Source of the DNA: Symbiodinium microadriaticum
Lineage: Eukaryota > Sar > Dinophyceae > Suessiales > Symbiodiniaceae
Length of the DNA: 64,000 nt
Direction: 5' to 3'
NCBI GenBank assembly: GCA_001939145.1
Contig: LSRX01000321.1
Coordinates: 333,875-397,874, forward strand
The notes beneath the pieces are model-generated. The model saw nothing but the letters and a program-made list of their open reading frames with translations. It did not search any database and was not told the DNA's origin. The position numbers and the translations under genes were made by a program. Below are positions 40,797 through 52,932 of the stretch, piece after piece; the first letter of the stretch is position 1, and every line of letters begins with the position of its first letter.

Positions 40797-42960
40797 GCCC
40801 CCGAGACTGCCTCCCAGGGCTTGGAGCAAAGTTGCTTGGTGGCAAAGTCCGGCATTTCGATCGTTCGTGGTGACGGAACAGCTTGGGCTGGTGGTGATAG
40901 CTCGGAATGGGCTTATTTTGCACGACATGAGCTGTAGAGATTTTTGATCGGATGTAATGCTCACTTCATATTAAGAAAGGCCCCCACCCCACACCCCCTA
41001 AGGATGTGAGCGCCAGCCTCCATAATAAGAGTCCGGATCCAGCATCAGGGCCAGTGAACTCCAGGAGCCTTAAATCCGTTTCAGTTCCTTTGAGCTTCCA
41101 TCTACATAAGCAAGACTCTGGTTACGTTTTTTCCGCTCCGGCCGCTTGGACTCTGCACATACGGTGGACGTTCCTGGGAATTGGATTTGGCAATTACGCG
41201 GGGCAATTATATGCCTGACAGCAATCGACCTGGTTCACAGGCCCATGCGATGCAGCTGCGCCCAGCGAGCCAACGCCTGTGCAGCACGAGGTAGGTCCAG
41301 CCCGTTTGTATGCAGACAACAGCATTGCAGGTGTGCGAAGGGGCAAAATTGATTGGTGTTTGCCATCACGCAGAAGATGTTGCAATGCCATCAGTCCTTT
41401 CCACACCCGTACCATGAGAGGCTCCCGAGAATGCCTCCCAGGGCTTGGAGCAAAGTTGCTTGGTGGCAAAGTCCGGCATTTCGATCGTTCGTGGTGACGG
41501 AACAGCCTGGGTTGGTGGTGATAACTCGGAAGGGTCTTATTTTGCACGACATGAGCTGTAGAGATTTTTGATCGGATGCACATGTTTTACAGCAATCGAC
41601 CTGGTTCAAAGGCCCACGCGATGCAGCTGCACCCAGCGTGCCAACGCCTGTGCAGCACGAGGCAGGTCCAGCCCGTTTGTATGCAGACAACAGCATCGCA
41701 GGCGTGCAAAGGAGCAAAATTGATTGGTGTTTGCGATCAGGCAGAAGATGTTGAAATGCGGCACAGACCCGATTACATCAGTCCTTTCCGCACCGTACCA
41801 TGAGAGGCTCCCGAGAATGCCTCCCAGGGCTTGGAGCAAAGTTGCTTGGTGGCAAAGTCCGGCTTTTCGATCGTTCGTGGTGACGGAACAGCCTGGGCTG
41901 GTGGTGATAGCTCGGAATGGGCTTATTTTGCACGACATGAGCTGTAGAGATTTTTGATCGGATGTAATGCTCACTTCATATTAAGAAAGGCCCCCACCCC
42001 ACACCCCCTAAGGATGTGAGCGCCAGCCTCCATAATAAGAGTCCGGATCCAGCATCAGGGCCAGTGAACTCCAGGAGCCTTAAATCCGTTTCAGTTCCTT
42101 TGAGCTTCCATCTACATAAGCAAGACTCTGGTTACGTTTTTTCCGCTCCGGCCGCTTGGACTCTGCACATACGGTGGACGTTCCTGGGAATTGGATTTGG
42201 CAATTACGCGGGGCAATTATATGCCTGACAGCAATCGACCTGGTTCACAGGCCCATGCGATGCAGCTGCGCCCAGCGAGCCAACGCCTGTGCAGCACGAG
42301 GTAGGTCCAGCCCGTTTGTATGCAGACAACAGCATTGCAGGTGTGCGAAGGGGCAAAATTGATTGGTGTTTGCCATCACGCAGAAGATGTTGCAATGCCA
42401 TCAGTCCTTTCCACACCCGTACCATGAGAGGCTCCCGAGAATGCCTCCCAGGGCTTGGAGCAAAGTTGCTTGGTGGCAAAGTCCGGCATTTCGATCGTTC
42501 GTGGTGACGGAACAGCCTGGGTTGGTGGTGATAACCCGGAAGGGTCTTATGTGGAAGGACATGAGCTGTAGAGATTTTTGATCGGATGCACATGTTTTAC
42601 AGCAATCGACCTGGTTCAAAGGCCCACGCGATGCAGCTGCACCCAGCGAGCCAACGCCTGTGCAGCACGAGGCAGGTCCAGCCCGTTTGTATGCAGACAA
42701 CAGCATCGCAGGTGTGCGAAGGAGCAAAATTGATTGGTGTTTGCGATCATGCAGAAGATGTTGAAATGCGGCACAGACCCGATTACATCAGTCCTTTCCG
42801 CACCGCACCATGAGAGGCTCCCGAGAATGCCTCCCAGGGCTTGGAGCAAAGTTGCTTGGTGGCAAAGTCCGGCTTTTCGATCGTTCGTGGTGACGGAACA
42901 GCCTGGGTTGGTGGTGATAACTCGGAATGGGCTTATTACTTATGACGAAAGGCACTGAGA
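40797..42960 (+). repeat. Tandem duplication of about 1010 bp with nested units
   Basis: The landmark GGATGTAATGCTCACTTC recurs 1010 bases apart (about 40949 and 41959), and the sequence between matches closely. Inside, a smaller unit starting GCAATCGACCTGGTTCA recurs at about 41221, 41591, 42231 and 42601, with a diverged copy near 42992; spacing is 370, 640, 370 and 391. A block from CTCCCAGGGCTTGGAGCAAA to TTTTTGATCGGATG occurs five times (near 40810, 41430, 41820, 42440, 42830). Each large unit repeats a 70-codon frame (41006-41218, 42016-42228). Confidence 0.95.
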
Positions 42961-42961
42961 T

Positions 42962-43441
42962 GTGGTGATCTTTGATAGTACACGTCTGACGGCAACCGAC
43001 CTAGCTAAGAGGCCCATGCGACGCAGCTGCACCCAGCGAGCCAACGCCTGTGCAGCGCGAGGTGCCGGAGTTGATTTTGGGTGTCAGAGATCACTTAACT
43101 CAGCGGTCAGGAGTATATTGTTGCCACGCACAGGCGCGGTTACATGCGTTCTTTCCATGGCACCCTCTGAGAGTTGTGGGGAAGTCTGGGCCCGAAAGGA
43201 AAAGGAAGAGCTCCGATGGTCCGCTCTTTGTGCAGAGGAGGCCCGGTTGGAATCCCACAGAGGCTTTAGAAATTTGAGAGTTTTTCGGTTTCCGTTCCGG
43301 TTCGGGATTTCAATTGGGGCTCCTTGTCAGTATGAAGCCCAGCACTTCAATGCAACAAAATCACAAACCCAAGTCCCTGACCTCAACCCCGAAATTCAGT
43401 TCAAGGAAGTTCACCCCGTTTTTACTCTTTACCGGAAGTGA
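42962..43441 (+). CDS. 159-codon open frame leaving the repeat
   Basis: Starts inside the diverged last repeat unit. The later part reads GEVWARKEKEELRWSALCAE, RVFRFPFRFGISIGAPCQYE and ends EVHPVFTLYRK then TGA. The second half could be a real exon. Downstream to about 43690 the DNA is C-rich with GGCACTAGCTGTTAGGCACT near-repeats and no gene. Confidence 0.3.
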   Translation: MVIFDSTRLTATDLAKRPMRRSCTQRANACAARGAGVDFGCQRSLNSAVRSILLPRTGAVTCVLSMAPSESCGEVWARKEKEELRWSALCAEEARLESHRGFRNLRVFRFPFRFGISIGAPCQYEAQHFNATKSQTQVPDLNPEIQFKEVHPVFTLYRK

Positions 43442-43987
43442 GCCTCCCCACCCACACAGTCTTCTTACACCCGGCCCCTCACGAGGCTCTCATTCCTTAA
43501 AGAACCCGCCCCCACATTGGCAAAGCGGTTGCTGAAATTCCTTACACCCTCCCTCACTAGGCACTAGCTGTTAGGCACTGGCTGAGCCCACCTCGTCATT
43601 AGGCGATGGCTCTTGATCCCAGTTCATGAACTGAACCTAGACCATGGAGTTGGATCAATTTACGCCCACCCCCTGCCCCCCTCCCTCGATTGGATATGCC
43701 GAATGATTACATGTTCCTAAATCGGGCCCCCGTCATGAGGCGATGGCGCATAATCGCATTTCATAGGTCTTCAACCCACCGCCCCCTATCAAGTGGTGGC
43801 GGTTTCGGACGTGCCGCGACAGCTTTAGCCTTTCAGAACCGCGAACATGCAAAGCAGAGTGCACTTCGATGGTAGTCCAGAAGCCAGCTCGTAACGAGTT
43901 GAGTTTTGCAGAGTGCATTGTTAGGCAATGTGCTGCCACGAGCAGCACTCGCTCGCGCACCAATGGCAAAATGCTGTATAAGTAGTA

Positions 43988-44058
43988 TTATGATGATGAT
44001 GATGATTATTATTATTATTGGTCGCAGTCGTCGTCGTTGTCGTCGCCGTCGTCGTCGT

Positions 44059-44090
<32 letters not shown>

Positions 44091-44123
44091 TAGTAGTCGT
44101 CGTCGTCGTCGTCGTGTTGTAGC

Positions 44124-44187
<64 letters not shown>

Positions 44188-44292
44188 CTAGTACTAGTAC
44201 TAGTACTAGTGCTAGTACTAGTGCTGGTGCTGGTGCTAGTACTAGTACGAGGAGGAGGAGGAGGACGCGGAGGAGGACGCGGAGGAGGAGGG
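43988..44292. repeat. Compound trinucleotide array (GAT, ATT, GTC, GTA, ACTAGT, GAG)
   Basis: About 300 bases of successive triplet runs. Long Val, Ser, Arg or Leu tracts in various frames are artefacts. Confidence 0.95.
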
Positions 44293-44479
44293 ATTCATGG
44301 CAAGCGGGGTGGAGGGGGGGGTTCAAGCATAAGGACGAGGCAAGAGCATCTCGCGACTGGACACGAACGCTCATCCTAGATCCTGCCCAAGCAACGCGCT
44401 CGCAGGAGTCAGCCGAAGAAAGCCACTCGGGCGCCCGAAGTGGGAGAGCTGGTCAAGGCCGCCGGAATCTGTGCAGGAA

Positions 44480-44802
44480 GCGTGCCCTCATGCTCGGATA
44501 TGCTCGGAAGGCTCAGCGAGCCATGCGAGCCATGAGCCTCAAGACGAGAGCTGGGCCGGTGAGCTGGAAGAGTGTAGCCAAAAAGACAAAAGCGCTCTTG
44601 CCAAGGTGTTTCTTTGGGGGACTCTTTCCTCGGATCGTTTTGCAATGCTTCGCAGAGCTTATGCACCACAATGTCACCAGAGCCGACCCGTCCCGAAGCT
44701 CCAAGGACAGCCCAAGAGGAGGAAGATGCCTTCCGGGACATCCTCGAGTGGGAGGCAAACGTGAAGGAGCCTGTGGGGAGTTTGAGTGTAGATGAGGCCT
44801 AA
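44480..44802 (+). CDS. Candidate gene end with acidic C-terminus
   Basis: About 44480-44650 reads RKRALMLGYARKAQRAMRAM, SLKTRAGPVSWKSVAKKTKA, basic. About 44671-44802 reads SPEPTRPEAPRTAQEEEDAF, RDILEWEANVKEPVGSLSVD, EA then TAA. The two are in different frames, so an intron is expected between. Upstream 44350-44480 also reads coding-like (KKATRAPEVGELVKAAG). Confidence 0.4.
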
Positions 44803-45134
44803 AAGTGCTCAAGCTTGAACGCTCGGGGCTTCAAAGGCTATTCTAGGAAATTCTAGGGGCACGGCGCTTGAAATTCTCCCAGACTTGCCATCTGCAAGAG
44901 TTCGGGTGACCTGCATCGCAGTCGTCTCAGCAGCTTTGGGGTTTGAGTCCTAGGAAAACCAGTGTTTGTGTAATTTCGCTGCTTCTGGATCCTTGCCTGG
45001 ACAGCCCGCATGCATTGGTCGCTACCTTGCTTGTCGCTCCCTCCAGGGCTCCTCTTTCCCAGTACGTGTCTGATACTGCATCTAGATGTCTGAAGTATAA
45101 TTTGCTGTAGGTTCAATGCGGTCAGCACTCATGA

Positions 45135-45388
45135 TTGGTTGATCATGCCGTAGGGGCCGCTCTTGAACTGGTCTCGTCGCTGTGTAGTGGACTTTACGTT
45201 GAGCCTGCTTCTGTTTGGCCTTGGACTTCGAGAGTGAGCAGAAACGAGAGATTTTATCCCGATGCCAAAGCGGAGATCGAAAGCATTGCGCGTTGGTGGG
45301 GAGGGGCCCCCCAGCCATGAGCAGCAATGCGACATGGCGTCCTGGCTGCAAGAGAACATCTACGACTTGGAGTCTTTGCGGTGTTGAT
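45135..45388 (+). CDS. Candidate exons, unknown
   Basis: One frame reads AALELVSSLCSGLYVEPASV and FYPDAKAEIESIARWWGG (to 45320). Another, from ATG 45263, reads MPKRRSKALRVGGEGPPSHE and CDMASWLQENIYDLESLRC then TGA at 45388. Either may be real. Confidence 0.35.
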
Positions 45389-45515
45389 AAGTTTTTGGAA
45401 CTCTAGACTGTCGGCATCAACTTGCGGAAGGACTTGGGGCGGTCTTGCCTGCTAAGTCAATACCATCTTCGTGGTAAGCGACAACCCACGCCCTTCATCG
45501 GAAGCTTGACGATGT

Positions 45516-45896
45516 ATGGAAGCCTGGCTTCTGAATTGTAATCTTCGTGGCGACAAGCCTTCCACAAGGGACCGTACGAGGGCATCCCAAAGAAGCCCGT
45601 CAAAGCCATCTGAAAGGTTCATGGATGCCGCCGCTCAGGGTGGCGGCACGCCGGCTGGTACTGCCAAGGTAGCCGGGAGTGCTGCGTTTCTTGCCGTAGT
45701 TTACAGAAACCTCCTGAAATACGCAGCCATGTTCTCACAGGTGATCACCAACGGCTTGATGGCCACCGGCCCAGTGTTTCAGGAATGCGGAGAGTGGCCT
45801 GAAGGTGTGATGCCAGCGGGACGTAACTTTAGTAGCACACTGTACAGCAACTTGCTTCATCGCTTCCAGTTTATGACATGGCACAGAGCGACATAG
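45516..45896 (+). CDS. 126-codon open frame from ATG 45516, unknown
   Basis: Starts MEAWLLNCNLRGDKPSTRDR; the middle reads GGTPAGTAKVAGSAAFLAVV, YRNLLKYAAMFSQVITNGLM, ATGPVFQECGEWPEGVMPAG; ends FQFMTWHRAT then TAG. One moderately hydrophobic helix. No intron needed. One of the cleaner single frames on the plus strand. Confidence 0.45.
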   Translation: MEAWLLNCNLRGDKPSTRDRTRASQRSPSKPSERFMDAAAQGGGTPAGTAKVAGSAAFLAVVYRNLLKYAAMFSQVITNGLMATGPVFQECGEWPEGVMPAGRNFSSTLYSNLLHRFQFMTWHRAT

Positions 45897-46265
45897 ATCT
45901 TGTCACGACAGAGGGAGGGGGAGCTTGAATGCATGAGTCTGCATGCATGTGCACACGTGTGAATTGAAGCATGTGCGTATACAGGAAGATGAGCAGATAG
46001 ACTCGTGACTGAAATGGGTGTGACCAAGAATGCACAGATGAGGATGACCATGAGCATGCGTGTGCGTGTGCGTATACATATACAAACATTTGTGACCACG
46101 ATCTGCATTTACATCGTAGCTGTGGCTGTAGCTAGATTCACCCAGATCCAAAGCCCACCGTATGAATACAACCACAAGCTTACATCCAAACATTGACATC
46201 ATAAGCTAGACATAAAAGACAGGTTTCAATCTACAAAGTACTTTCAAGCAATCTATGCATACAGG

Positions 46266-46508
46266 ATGCAGGGCCTGAGCTCCCCCCTCCACCCTCACCC
46301 CATGGTATCACCCCCCGCCTGCTTTCCCGGCCTCTCGGCTTCTTCGTCTCCCGCCCCGCCCCTGTGGGGTGTGCCCATGGTGTTCGCGTGGTTGGTTACT
46401 TCCAAGCCTAAGTTGCTTACGTCTGTGCTGTGTTTGCTCAGAAGCTGTTATCGTGGCCGACAGCATGTGCATGTTGTAGTCATGTTGGCTTGGCTGCTGA
46501 GCAGCTAG
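46266..46508 (+). CDS. 80-codon Pro/Leu-rich open frame
   Basis: Reads PHPMVSPPACFPGLSASSSP then LWGVPMVFAWLVTSKPKLLT. Weak; the minus strand is also open (46308-46511). Confidence 0.15.
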   Translation: MQGLSSPLHPHPMVSPPACFPGLSASSSPAPPLWGVPMVFAWLVTSKPKLLTSVLCLLRSCYRGRQHVHVVVMLAWLLSS

Positions 46509-46894
46509 CAAACCTACATAAGTATATAGTATGCTTGCAGCTAATTATTTGTCTGTAGTATTGTCGTCCTTACTGCGATTGCCAGTACGCCAGAGGTAGT
46601 GGTTTTCCATTTTTTCGGTTGCCGATTGCCAGTGTCGCTGTGCTGTGGTATAGCCTGCGTTCTAACACACACGCAGATCATTGTATTGACACCCGTCGCC
46701 TCCTCGCCCCCTGTGGTTTGGGTGGTGGGTTCTGCGGTTTGAACCATGTCTGCAAACAACAACTAGCACACTCATGCAAATCACAACTACGTGCCTGCTA
46801 CTGTGGCCATGTTTGAGATGCGAATTTGCCGCGTGCGTCGAACACTTGCGAGAATCAGGGGAGATGTAGCGCTAAAAGGTCCGATCCTGGCGAC

Positions 46895-47190
46895 TGCTGG
46901 CAATTTTGCGTCGCGGTGACGATTCTCCGAAAACGAGGATTATGGCCCCAACGGGCGGGATCCTTGTGGGGGTGGGTGGTGGGGCGAGGTCAAAAAGTGA
47001 CAACAGACAGATGAACGGATCTGGCCATTTTTCGCGGGGAAGGAGGAGGAGGTGGCTTGGTTGAGCCGGCCAAGGCCCAGCCTGAAGATGTGCGCCCTCC
47101 TTGGACGAAGGGCCGCTCCGAAGCCGCCGGGGTCCCAGCGAGCTTTGGGTCAGAAGACTTTGCGGTGGCAGCTTCTCGCAGAGGTTCAAG
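46895..47190 (+). CDS. Candidate exons, the second best supported
   Basis: About 46922-47001 reads RFSENEDYGPNGRDPCGGGW. About 47015-47190 reads GEGGGGGLVEPAKAQPEDVR, PPWTKGRSEAAGVPASFGSE, DFAVAASRRGS up to CAAG before GTGTAG. The second is compositionally like a real linker region with strong third-position GC. This is the last plus-strand coding before the telomere-like zone. Confidence 0.4.
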
Positions 47191-47477
47191 GTGTAGGATA
47201 GTCTCCTACGTTTGAACCTGATACCATTTCTGCTGAAGGCTTGCCCTTGAGGCTGTATGGGTAAAGTTGCGGTTTGTATTGATACATCGTAGCCCAGCGA
47301 CTGATGGATGACTTCCGTCGTGTTTGCAGGAGATCTGCGAAATCGTCACGCAGTCGATCTGTGACTTGATTGCAGTACTCACATGCGCTTCTGTCCCAAT
47401 GAGGACTCACAAAAACGCAACAACTACCATGGTTGCTAATGCTGCTACTCTTGCTATTGCTTGCAGCACCAGTAGTT

Positions 47478-47520
47478 GCAGTAGCAGTCGTCGTCGTAGT
47501 AGTCGTAGTAGTCGTAGAAA
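47478..47520 (+). repeat. GTA/GTC triplet run
   Basis: AGTAGCAGTCGTCGTCGTAG type triplets just before the zone begins. Confidence 0.8.
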
Positions 47521-49274
47521 TGGCCTCTGATGGACCTGCCCCTGCTGTTATTCCTCAGCATTAGGGTTTAAGGGTTGGGTTTTGTAGGGCTTAGGGTTTT
47601 GGGGGGTTTAGGGTTTAGGGGTTCAGGGTTTAGGGGTTTAGAGTTTAGGGGTTTAGGTTTGGGGGTTTAGGGGTTTGGGGTTTAGGGGTCTAGGGTTTAG
47701 GGTTCAATTAGGATTTAGGGAGAGCATATAAACAGCACATACCAGACACGCATAGATACATCCACCGATCCATGCAAAAACATATATACACATGTTCATA
47801 TGTACATACATACGTAAATACATATGTACCTATGTACAAATATACATATAAACAAGTGTACATATACACATATATACATATATACATATTTACACACTAA
47901 AACATATAAGCATGCATGCCTAAACCCGAACGCCCGAACGCCCGAAACGCAGCTCCGAACTCCAGGTGCCCAACAGCCAAGCAGTTTCCCACTCCAAGAG
48001 CCAAGGCTCAAACCAACAATTTAGGGTGTAGGGTTTAGGGTTTTAGGGTTTAGGGTTTAGGGTTTTAGGGTTTTAGGGTTCTAGGGTTTAGGGCGTTTAG
48101 GGTTTAGGGTGTAGGGTTTAGGGTGTAGGGTGTAAGGTTTAGGGTTTAGGGTTTACCACTAAGCCCGACACTGTTGAAGGTGAAGCTTGACCACTTAACC
48201 CTACATCATGAAAGCATACCCTCAACCTTAAACCTAAGAGATAAGACATGAATACAAGAGGCTGCCTACTCAGGATTAGAACCCTCTTTAGTGTAAAACC
48301 TTCCAAACCCCCCGTACAGTGTTTTCAGCCGCAAAATGACGTGCCCTAAGCCCTGTATCCTAAGGCTTAACAGTTGAACCAATAAAGCCCTAAGATCTAC
48401 ATTTACATCCTTAACCCCGACCCCCCAATGCCTTACGCCCTTCAGCCCCTAAACCCTAAACCCTAAACCCCTAAACCCCTAAACCTCAGACCCTTGAGTC
48501 ATGCCCCTGCCAGGCTTTGAAGCTGCTACTCGCAGACGACGACGAGGCTTCCGTCGTTCAGTGGCGTCTTCACAGACGCTACTTGTTGGTTTAGGTTGGG
48601 TTTAGGGTTTAGGGCTTAGGGTTTAGAGGTTAGGGTTTAGTTTTCGGGAAGGCTTGTTGTGATTTGGTTTGAGTCCCTCTCCTTCAAAACGGGATCTCCA
48701 GCCAGAAGTCCGGGAAGTCTCTGCGTGCCGGAATAGTTGGTAAGACTCTTCGAAAACCCTGAACCCCAAACCCTAAACCCTAAACCCCTAGACCCTAAAA
48801 GCCTAAACCCCTAAACCCTAAAACCCTTTAGCCTAAACCCTAATGGACTCTATACTCTCTGAGATTTGATTAGGGTTTGAGGTTTGGGAGGTTACGGCAG
48901 TTTCCGAGTCTAGGGTTCGGGCCTAGAGGCCAGGGCTTCGGGGCTTAGGGTGCAGGACCCTAAGCCCGAAACCCGAAACCCTAAACCTTAAAGCCAAAAT
49001 CCAAAACCCTAAACCCTCAACTTAAGACCTAAACCCTAAACCCTAAACTTAGAACCTTACGTCCTAAACCCTAAACTTAAAACCTACGTCCTAAACCCTA
49101 AACCCTAAACGTAAAACCGAAATCCTAAGCCCTAAACTTTAAAACCGGCCCTATGTAGGGTTACTAGGGTTGAGAGCCCAGGTTGCCCAAAGTGTTCCTG
49201 GTAAGTAGCTTTAGTGGGGCGGGTTCGCTAAACCATGAGGCCCCGAACCTGACAGTGTCTGCTTTAAGGCCATA

Positions 49275-49375
49275 CGGTCGATGATATAAATCCTGCATTA
49301 CCCATAATTAGGAATGTACCATAATTCCCATAGTTTAGGGTCCTTAAAGTAATGCAGGATTTCTATCATCAGCCG
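49275..49375. mobile_element. Palindromic MITE copy 1 (TA-flanked)
   Basis: Left end CGGTCGATGATATAAATCCTG, right end CAGGATTTCTATCATCAGCCG, with TA on both sides. The inner arms also pair (CCATAATTAGGAATG.. against ..CATAATTCCCATAG), so the 101-base element can fold into one long hairpin. No coding capacity. Confidence 0.85.
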
Positions 49376-49676
49376 TAGTCTTAGGGTTTAGGTTTAGGCT
49401 TTTGGTTTTAGGGCGTAGGGTCCAGGGCTTGACTTTCGGGAAGAGCGGGCCAGGACATCGACAGAAAAACGGCAGCAAGATGCCGCGAGAGCTTGTCGCG
49501 TCCTCAGGCTTGTTTTTTTCACACTTTGGCTCATGACTTCTTGGTTTGTTTGGTTTGTGGTTTTGTTTTTGGGGATCTCCCGAAGCATACACCGTATTGC
49601 CTCCCTTCTAAGCCAAACCCCTAAACCTTAAACCCCTAAGCCCTAAACCCTAAATCCTAAACCCCGAAACCCTGAC

Positions 49677-49860
49677 CAAGGGTCACTGCACTTTAAAACA
49701 AACCCTAAACCCTTAACCCTAACCCCCTGAAGCCTAAGCAAGGGTCACTGCACGAGAAAAAACACCTAAACCCAAAAGCCTAACCCCCTCAACCCTAGAC
49801 AAGGGTCACTGCACTCTACCCTCAACCCGAAACCCTAAACCCGAAACCCTAAACTTAGTG
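49677..49860 (+). repeat. Three tandem 61-62 bp units
   Basis: CAAGGGTCACTGCAC occurs at 49677, 49739 and 49800; between copies lie CCCTAAACCC-type words. A non-telomeric core amplified together with telomere-like spacer. Confidence 0.9.
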
Positions 49861-50472
49861 TTTTGGGTCCTTTGTCGTTCCGACCTTTTCTTGAGCCCAT
49901 CCAACGAAGCCGGAGACCTTACACACTGGGACTCTGAGTTCCCTTTGTTACTGGGTCCTTGTTGGATACAAGCTTACCTCTTTGTTACAATAAAACCCTA
50001 ACAAGGGGTTTTAGGGTTTAGGGTTCAGGGTTTGCATTGCTTTGCTATAAATACAACCCCTAGTAAGGATTGAAAATGCTCATTTTCAATGTGGCCCCAA
50101 CAGGGAGCCAGGTTCGGGTTTAGGGATTTTGGTGGGCTTTAATTGGGGCTTTAATGAACCCTAAACCCTAAACCCAAAACCCTAAACCCTAAACCCTAAT
50201 GCGGGCTTGAATCAGGGCTTTGATTAGGGCCTGAGGGCTTCACGGCTTCAAGGCTCTAGGGCTTTGGGGCTTTTTTGGGGGTTTAGGGCTTTAGGGCTTT
50301 AGGGCTACGGGGCTTTAGGAGTTTGCTGGCCGGGGAGCGGCGGGGCCTAGGGGTTCATGTTTTGGGGTTTACCTGCGGCAATGCAGTACGGAATGCGCTG
50401 TTTACACCAATGCAAGCACTACACCCTAAACCCGATAAACCCTAAGCAAACTGAAAACCCCCAACCCGTCAG

Positions 50473-50584
50473 TGGTGCTGAGGCAGCGCTTTTGGCAGTT
50501 GGGCTCAGCGGCGCACTTCGCGAGACAGAAGGCCTTTTTGATACACTCCTCCATGAACCCACCCCCCAAAACAAACAGATGTAA
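50473..50584 (+). CDS. Exon-like segment in telomere-like zone
   Basis: Preceded by CCCCCAACCCGTCAG. Reads GAEAALLAVGLSGALRETEG then LFDTLLHEPTPQNKQM and TAA. Protein-like, amphipathic. A shorter piece at about 50357-50420 (MQYGMRCLHQCKHYT) may be an upstream exon. Confidence 0.4.
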
Positions 50585-51017
50585 ACCCTAAAACCTAAAC
50601 CCTAAACGACTTACGTAAGGAACTCAAACAAGGGGCCCTAAACGTGCAGGTTTCTTTATGTCCAGGAGGTTGGGTTCGTTTAAAAATTGCAGGTTCCAGT
50701 CACATGGCACATCTAGACTACCCTAAACCCTACACCCGAAACCCTGCTACTAGTTGGGGTTTAGGGCCAGTTTAGGGTTTAGGGGCCCAAACCATAGCTT
50801 CCGGCGCAGCCCAGAACCTCGCAATCGAGAAGAAAACTCACAGCAAGACCGTGCGGCAAAATTGCGAAGCAGTTGGGTCTTCTGTTCTTTGGGTAGTCTT
50901 CTAACTTAGGGTCCCCAGTTAGGGTCCTTTTGTTATAAGGTTGCCGCGGTATAATGGGGACCCAAAAAGGGAGCCCAATTTCGAGAACTACCCATATCTT
51001 ACGATCGAATCCCTGAG

Positions 51018-51100
51018 CGGGATACGAACAAGCCCTTTACGGGTTTGCTTCCCAAGCTCTGCAACAGCACTACCGCCACATCACCACCTCAAGGGAAGCA
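51018..51100 (+). CDS. Exon-like segment in telomere-like zone
   Basis: From CCCTGAG it reads GYEQALYGFASQALQQHYRH then ITTSREA up to GTGAGA. Without splicing the frame runs on to TGA 51145. Helical composition. Confidence 0.4.
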
Positions 51101-51342
51101 GTGAGAAGGGAGAGAGCCTCCTCGGAGACGAAAAGTGACAGTTGAGAGCAGCTGCGCCTTGGATAGGGGTTTAGGGTTCGGGTTTAAGGTTTAGGGTTTA
51201 GGGTTTGGGGTTTGGGGTTTAGGGTTCGGGGGTTTAGGGAGTTTAGGGTTTGTGGTTTGGGGTTTAGGGTTTGACAGTCGCGGCAGCTCGGGTGGCGACG
51301 GTGTTCCGGCTGACGTGAGGAAGGCCGGGAGGGCACAGAACG

Positions 51343-51593
51343 ATGGCTCGGTATCCTACGGAGCTCGCTGGGTTCGCCTTCGCTTGTGGCCTGCCCGAGC
51401 CTGAACTTGAGAAAACTTTCCGTTCCTTAGAAAAGAAAAGCAGAAATGTTCAGGTCATGGGACCGGTGCCACAGGCGTTCTGGTGACAGGCTGCTGTGGC
51501 GCGCATTAGCAGAAGCAGTTCCCGGATCTGGGCTCCGACGATGCTCTGGGCCGGGCAGTGAAAGAAAGAGCGAGGGCAACAGAAGGCTTTTAG
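51343..51593 (+). CDS. Two-exon gene segment in telomere-like zone
   Basis: Exon from ATG 51343 to 51453 (MARYPTELAGFAFACGLPEP, ELEKTFRSLEKKSRNVQ), 56-nt intron 51454-51509 (GTCATG to CGCATTAG), exon 51510-51593 (QKQFPDLGSDDALGRAVKER, ARATEGF) ending TAG. Phase 0 on both sides. An in-frame TGA lies upstream of the ATG. The next bases after the stop are TTTAGGG-like. Unknown family; charged, helical. Confidence 0.5.
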
Positions 51594-52439
51594 GGTTTAG
51601 GGCTCCGGGTTCAGGGTTTAGGGCTTAGGCTTACCTCAAAATCCTAAACTCTCAACCCGCAGTCCCTTCCAAGCAATGAGCAGAAGTGTCCTTACACAGC
51701 CCATATTATACCAAAACCCTTTGAAACGACCTGGACGCCTGGGGTTCGGGTTTGAGGTTTAGGGTTTAGGGAACCCTTCTTTTAAATCCTAACAGAAAGC
51801 CCGTAGGCCTAAAACCCTAACACCCTAGCACCCTAGAAGCCCTAAGCCCTAAAACCCAAGCCCTAAAACCCTAAAGCCTGAAACCCTAAACCCTAAAATC
51901 CGAAACCCTAAAACCCTAAACCCTGAAACTCTGAAGCCAAACCCCGAAACCCTAAAGCCCTAAACCCTGAAACTCTGAACCCAAACACCCTTTTGGGTCT
52001 CCATACCCTTAGGGCACTGCTTTGTAGACCGGGGACCCGAGGCATTGGAAAGCGGAGATCGGCGTGGGGACGGCCGCCCAGAGCAGTTCCAGCCGTGGCC
52101 TTGGGGCTTGGGGTTTCAAGGGCTAGGGATTGAGGTTTAGGGCTTAAGCTTTAGGGTTTCGGGTTTAGGGTTTTAGGGTTTAGGGTTTTTAGGTCTTAGG
52201 GTTTAGGGTTTAGGGCTTAAGGTTTAGGGTGGGTTAGGGCCTTGGCTGTTTGGAGACAGTTTAAAGAGAGTTTTGAGGGATTTGGTTCGGGATTTCCGTT
52301 CGGAGTTCGGGGCGCCGGCAACAGAACCCTCAACCCTAAACCACAGACCCTAAACCCTGAACCCTCATAGAGCAGAGCCCTGTTGGCGTCACAGGCCTCC
52401 GGTTGCTTCTGAAGGAGTCGGCCACCATCATCGTTGTCA

Positions 52440-52509
52440 GAATCATAAACGGGATCCGGATGATGATGATGATGATGATGATGATTTATCGTCATCATTA
52501 TAATCATCC

Positions 52510-52551
<42 letters not shown>

Positions 52552-52738
52552 CCATCATCACCACCAGCATCATCAGCATCATCAGCCTCATCACCCTCTC
52601 CGTCACCATCACCGTTACCATCACCGTCACCGTCACCATCACCGTCACCATCGCCGTCACCGTCACCATCGCCGTGACCATCACCATCATCATCATCGTC
52701 ATAACCATCATCATCATCATCATCACCATCACCATCAC

Positions 52739-52769
<31 letters not shown>

Positions 52770-52861
52770 TTCATCATCTTCATCATCTTCATCATCGTCG
52801 TCTTCTTTTCATCATCATCATCATCATCATCATCTTCATCATCATCACCATCATCATCACC

Positions 52862-52932
<71 letters not shown>

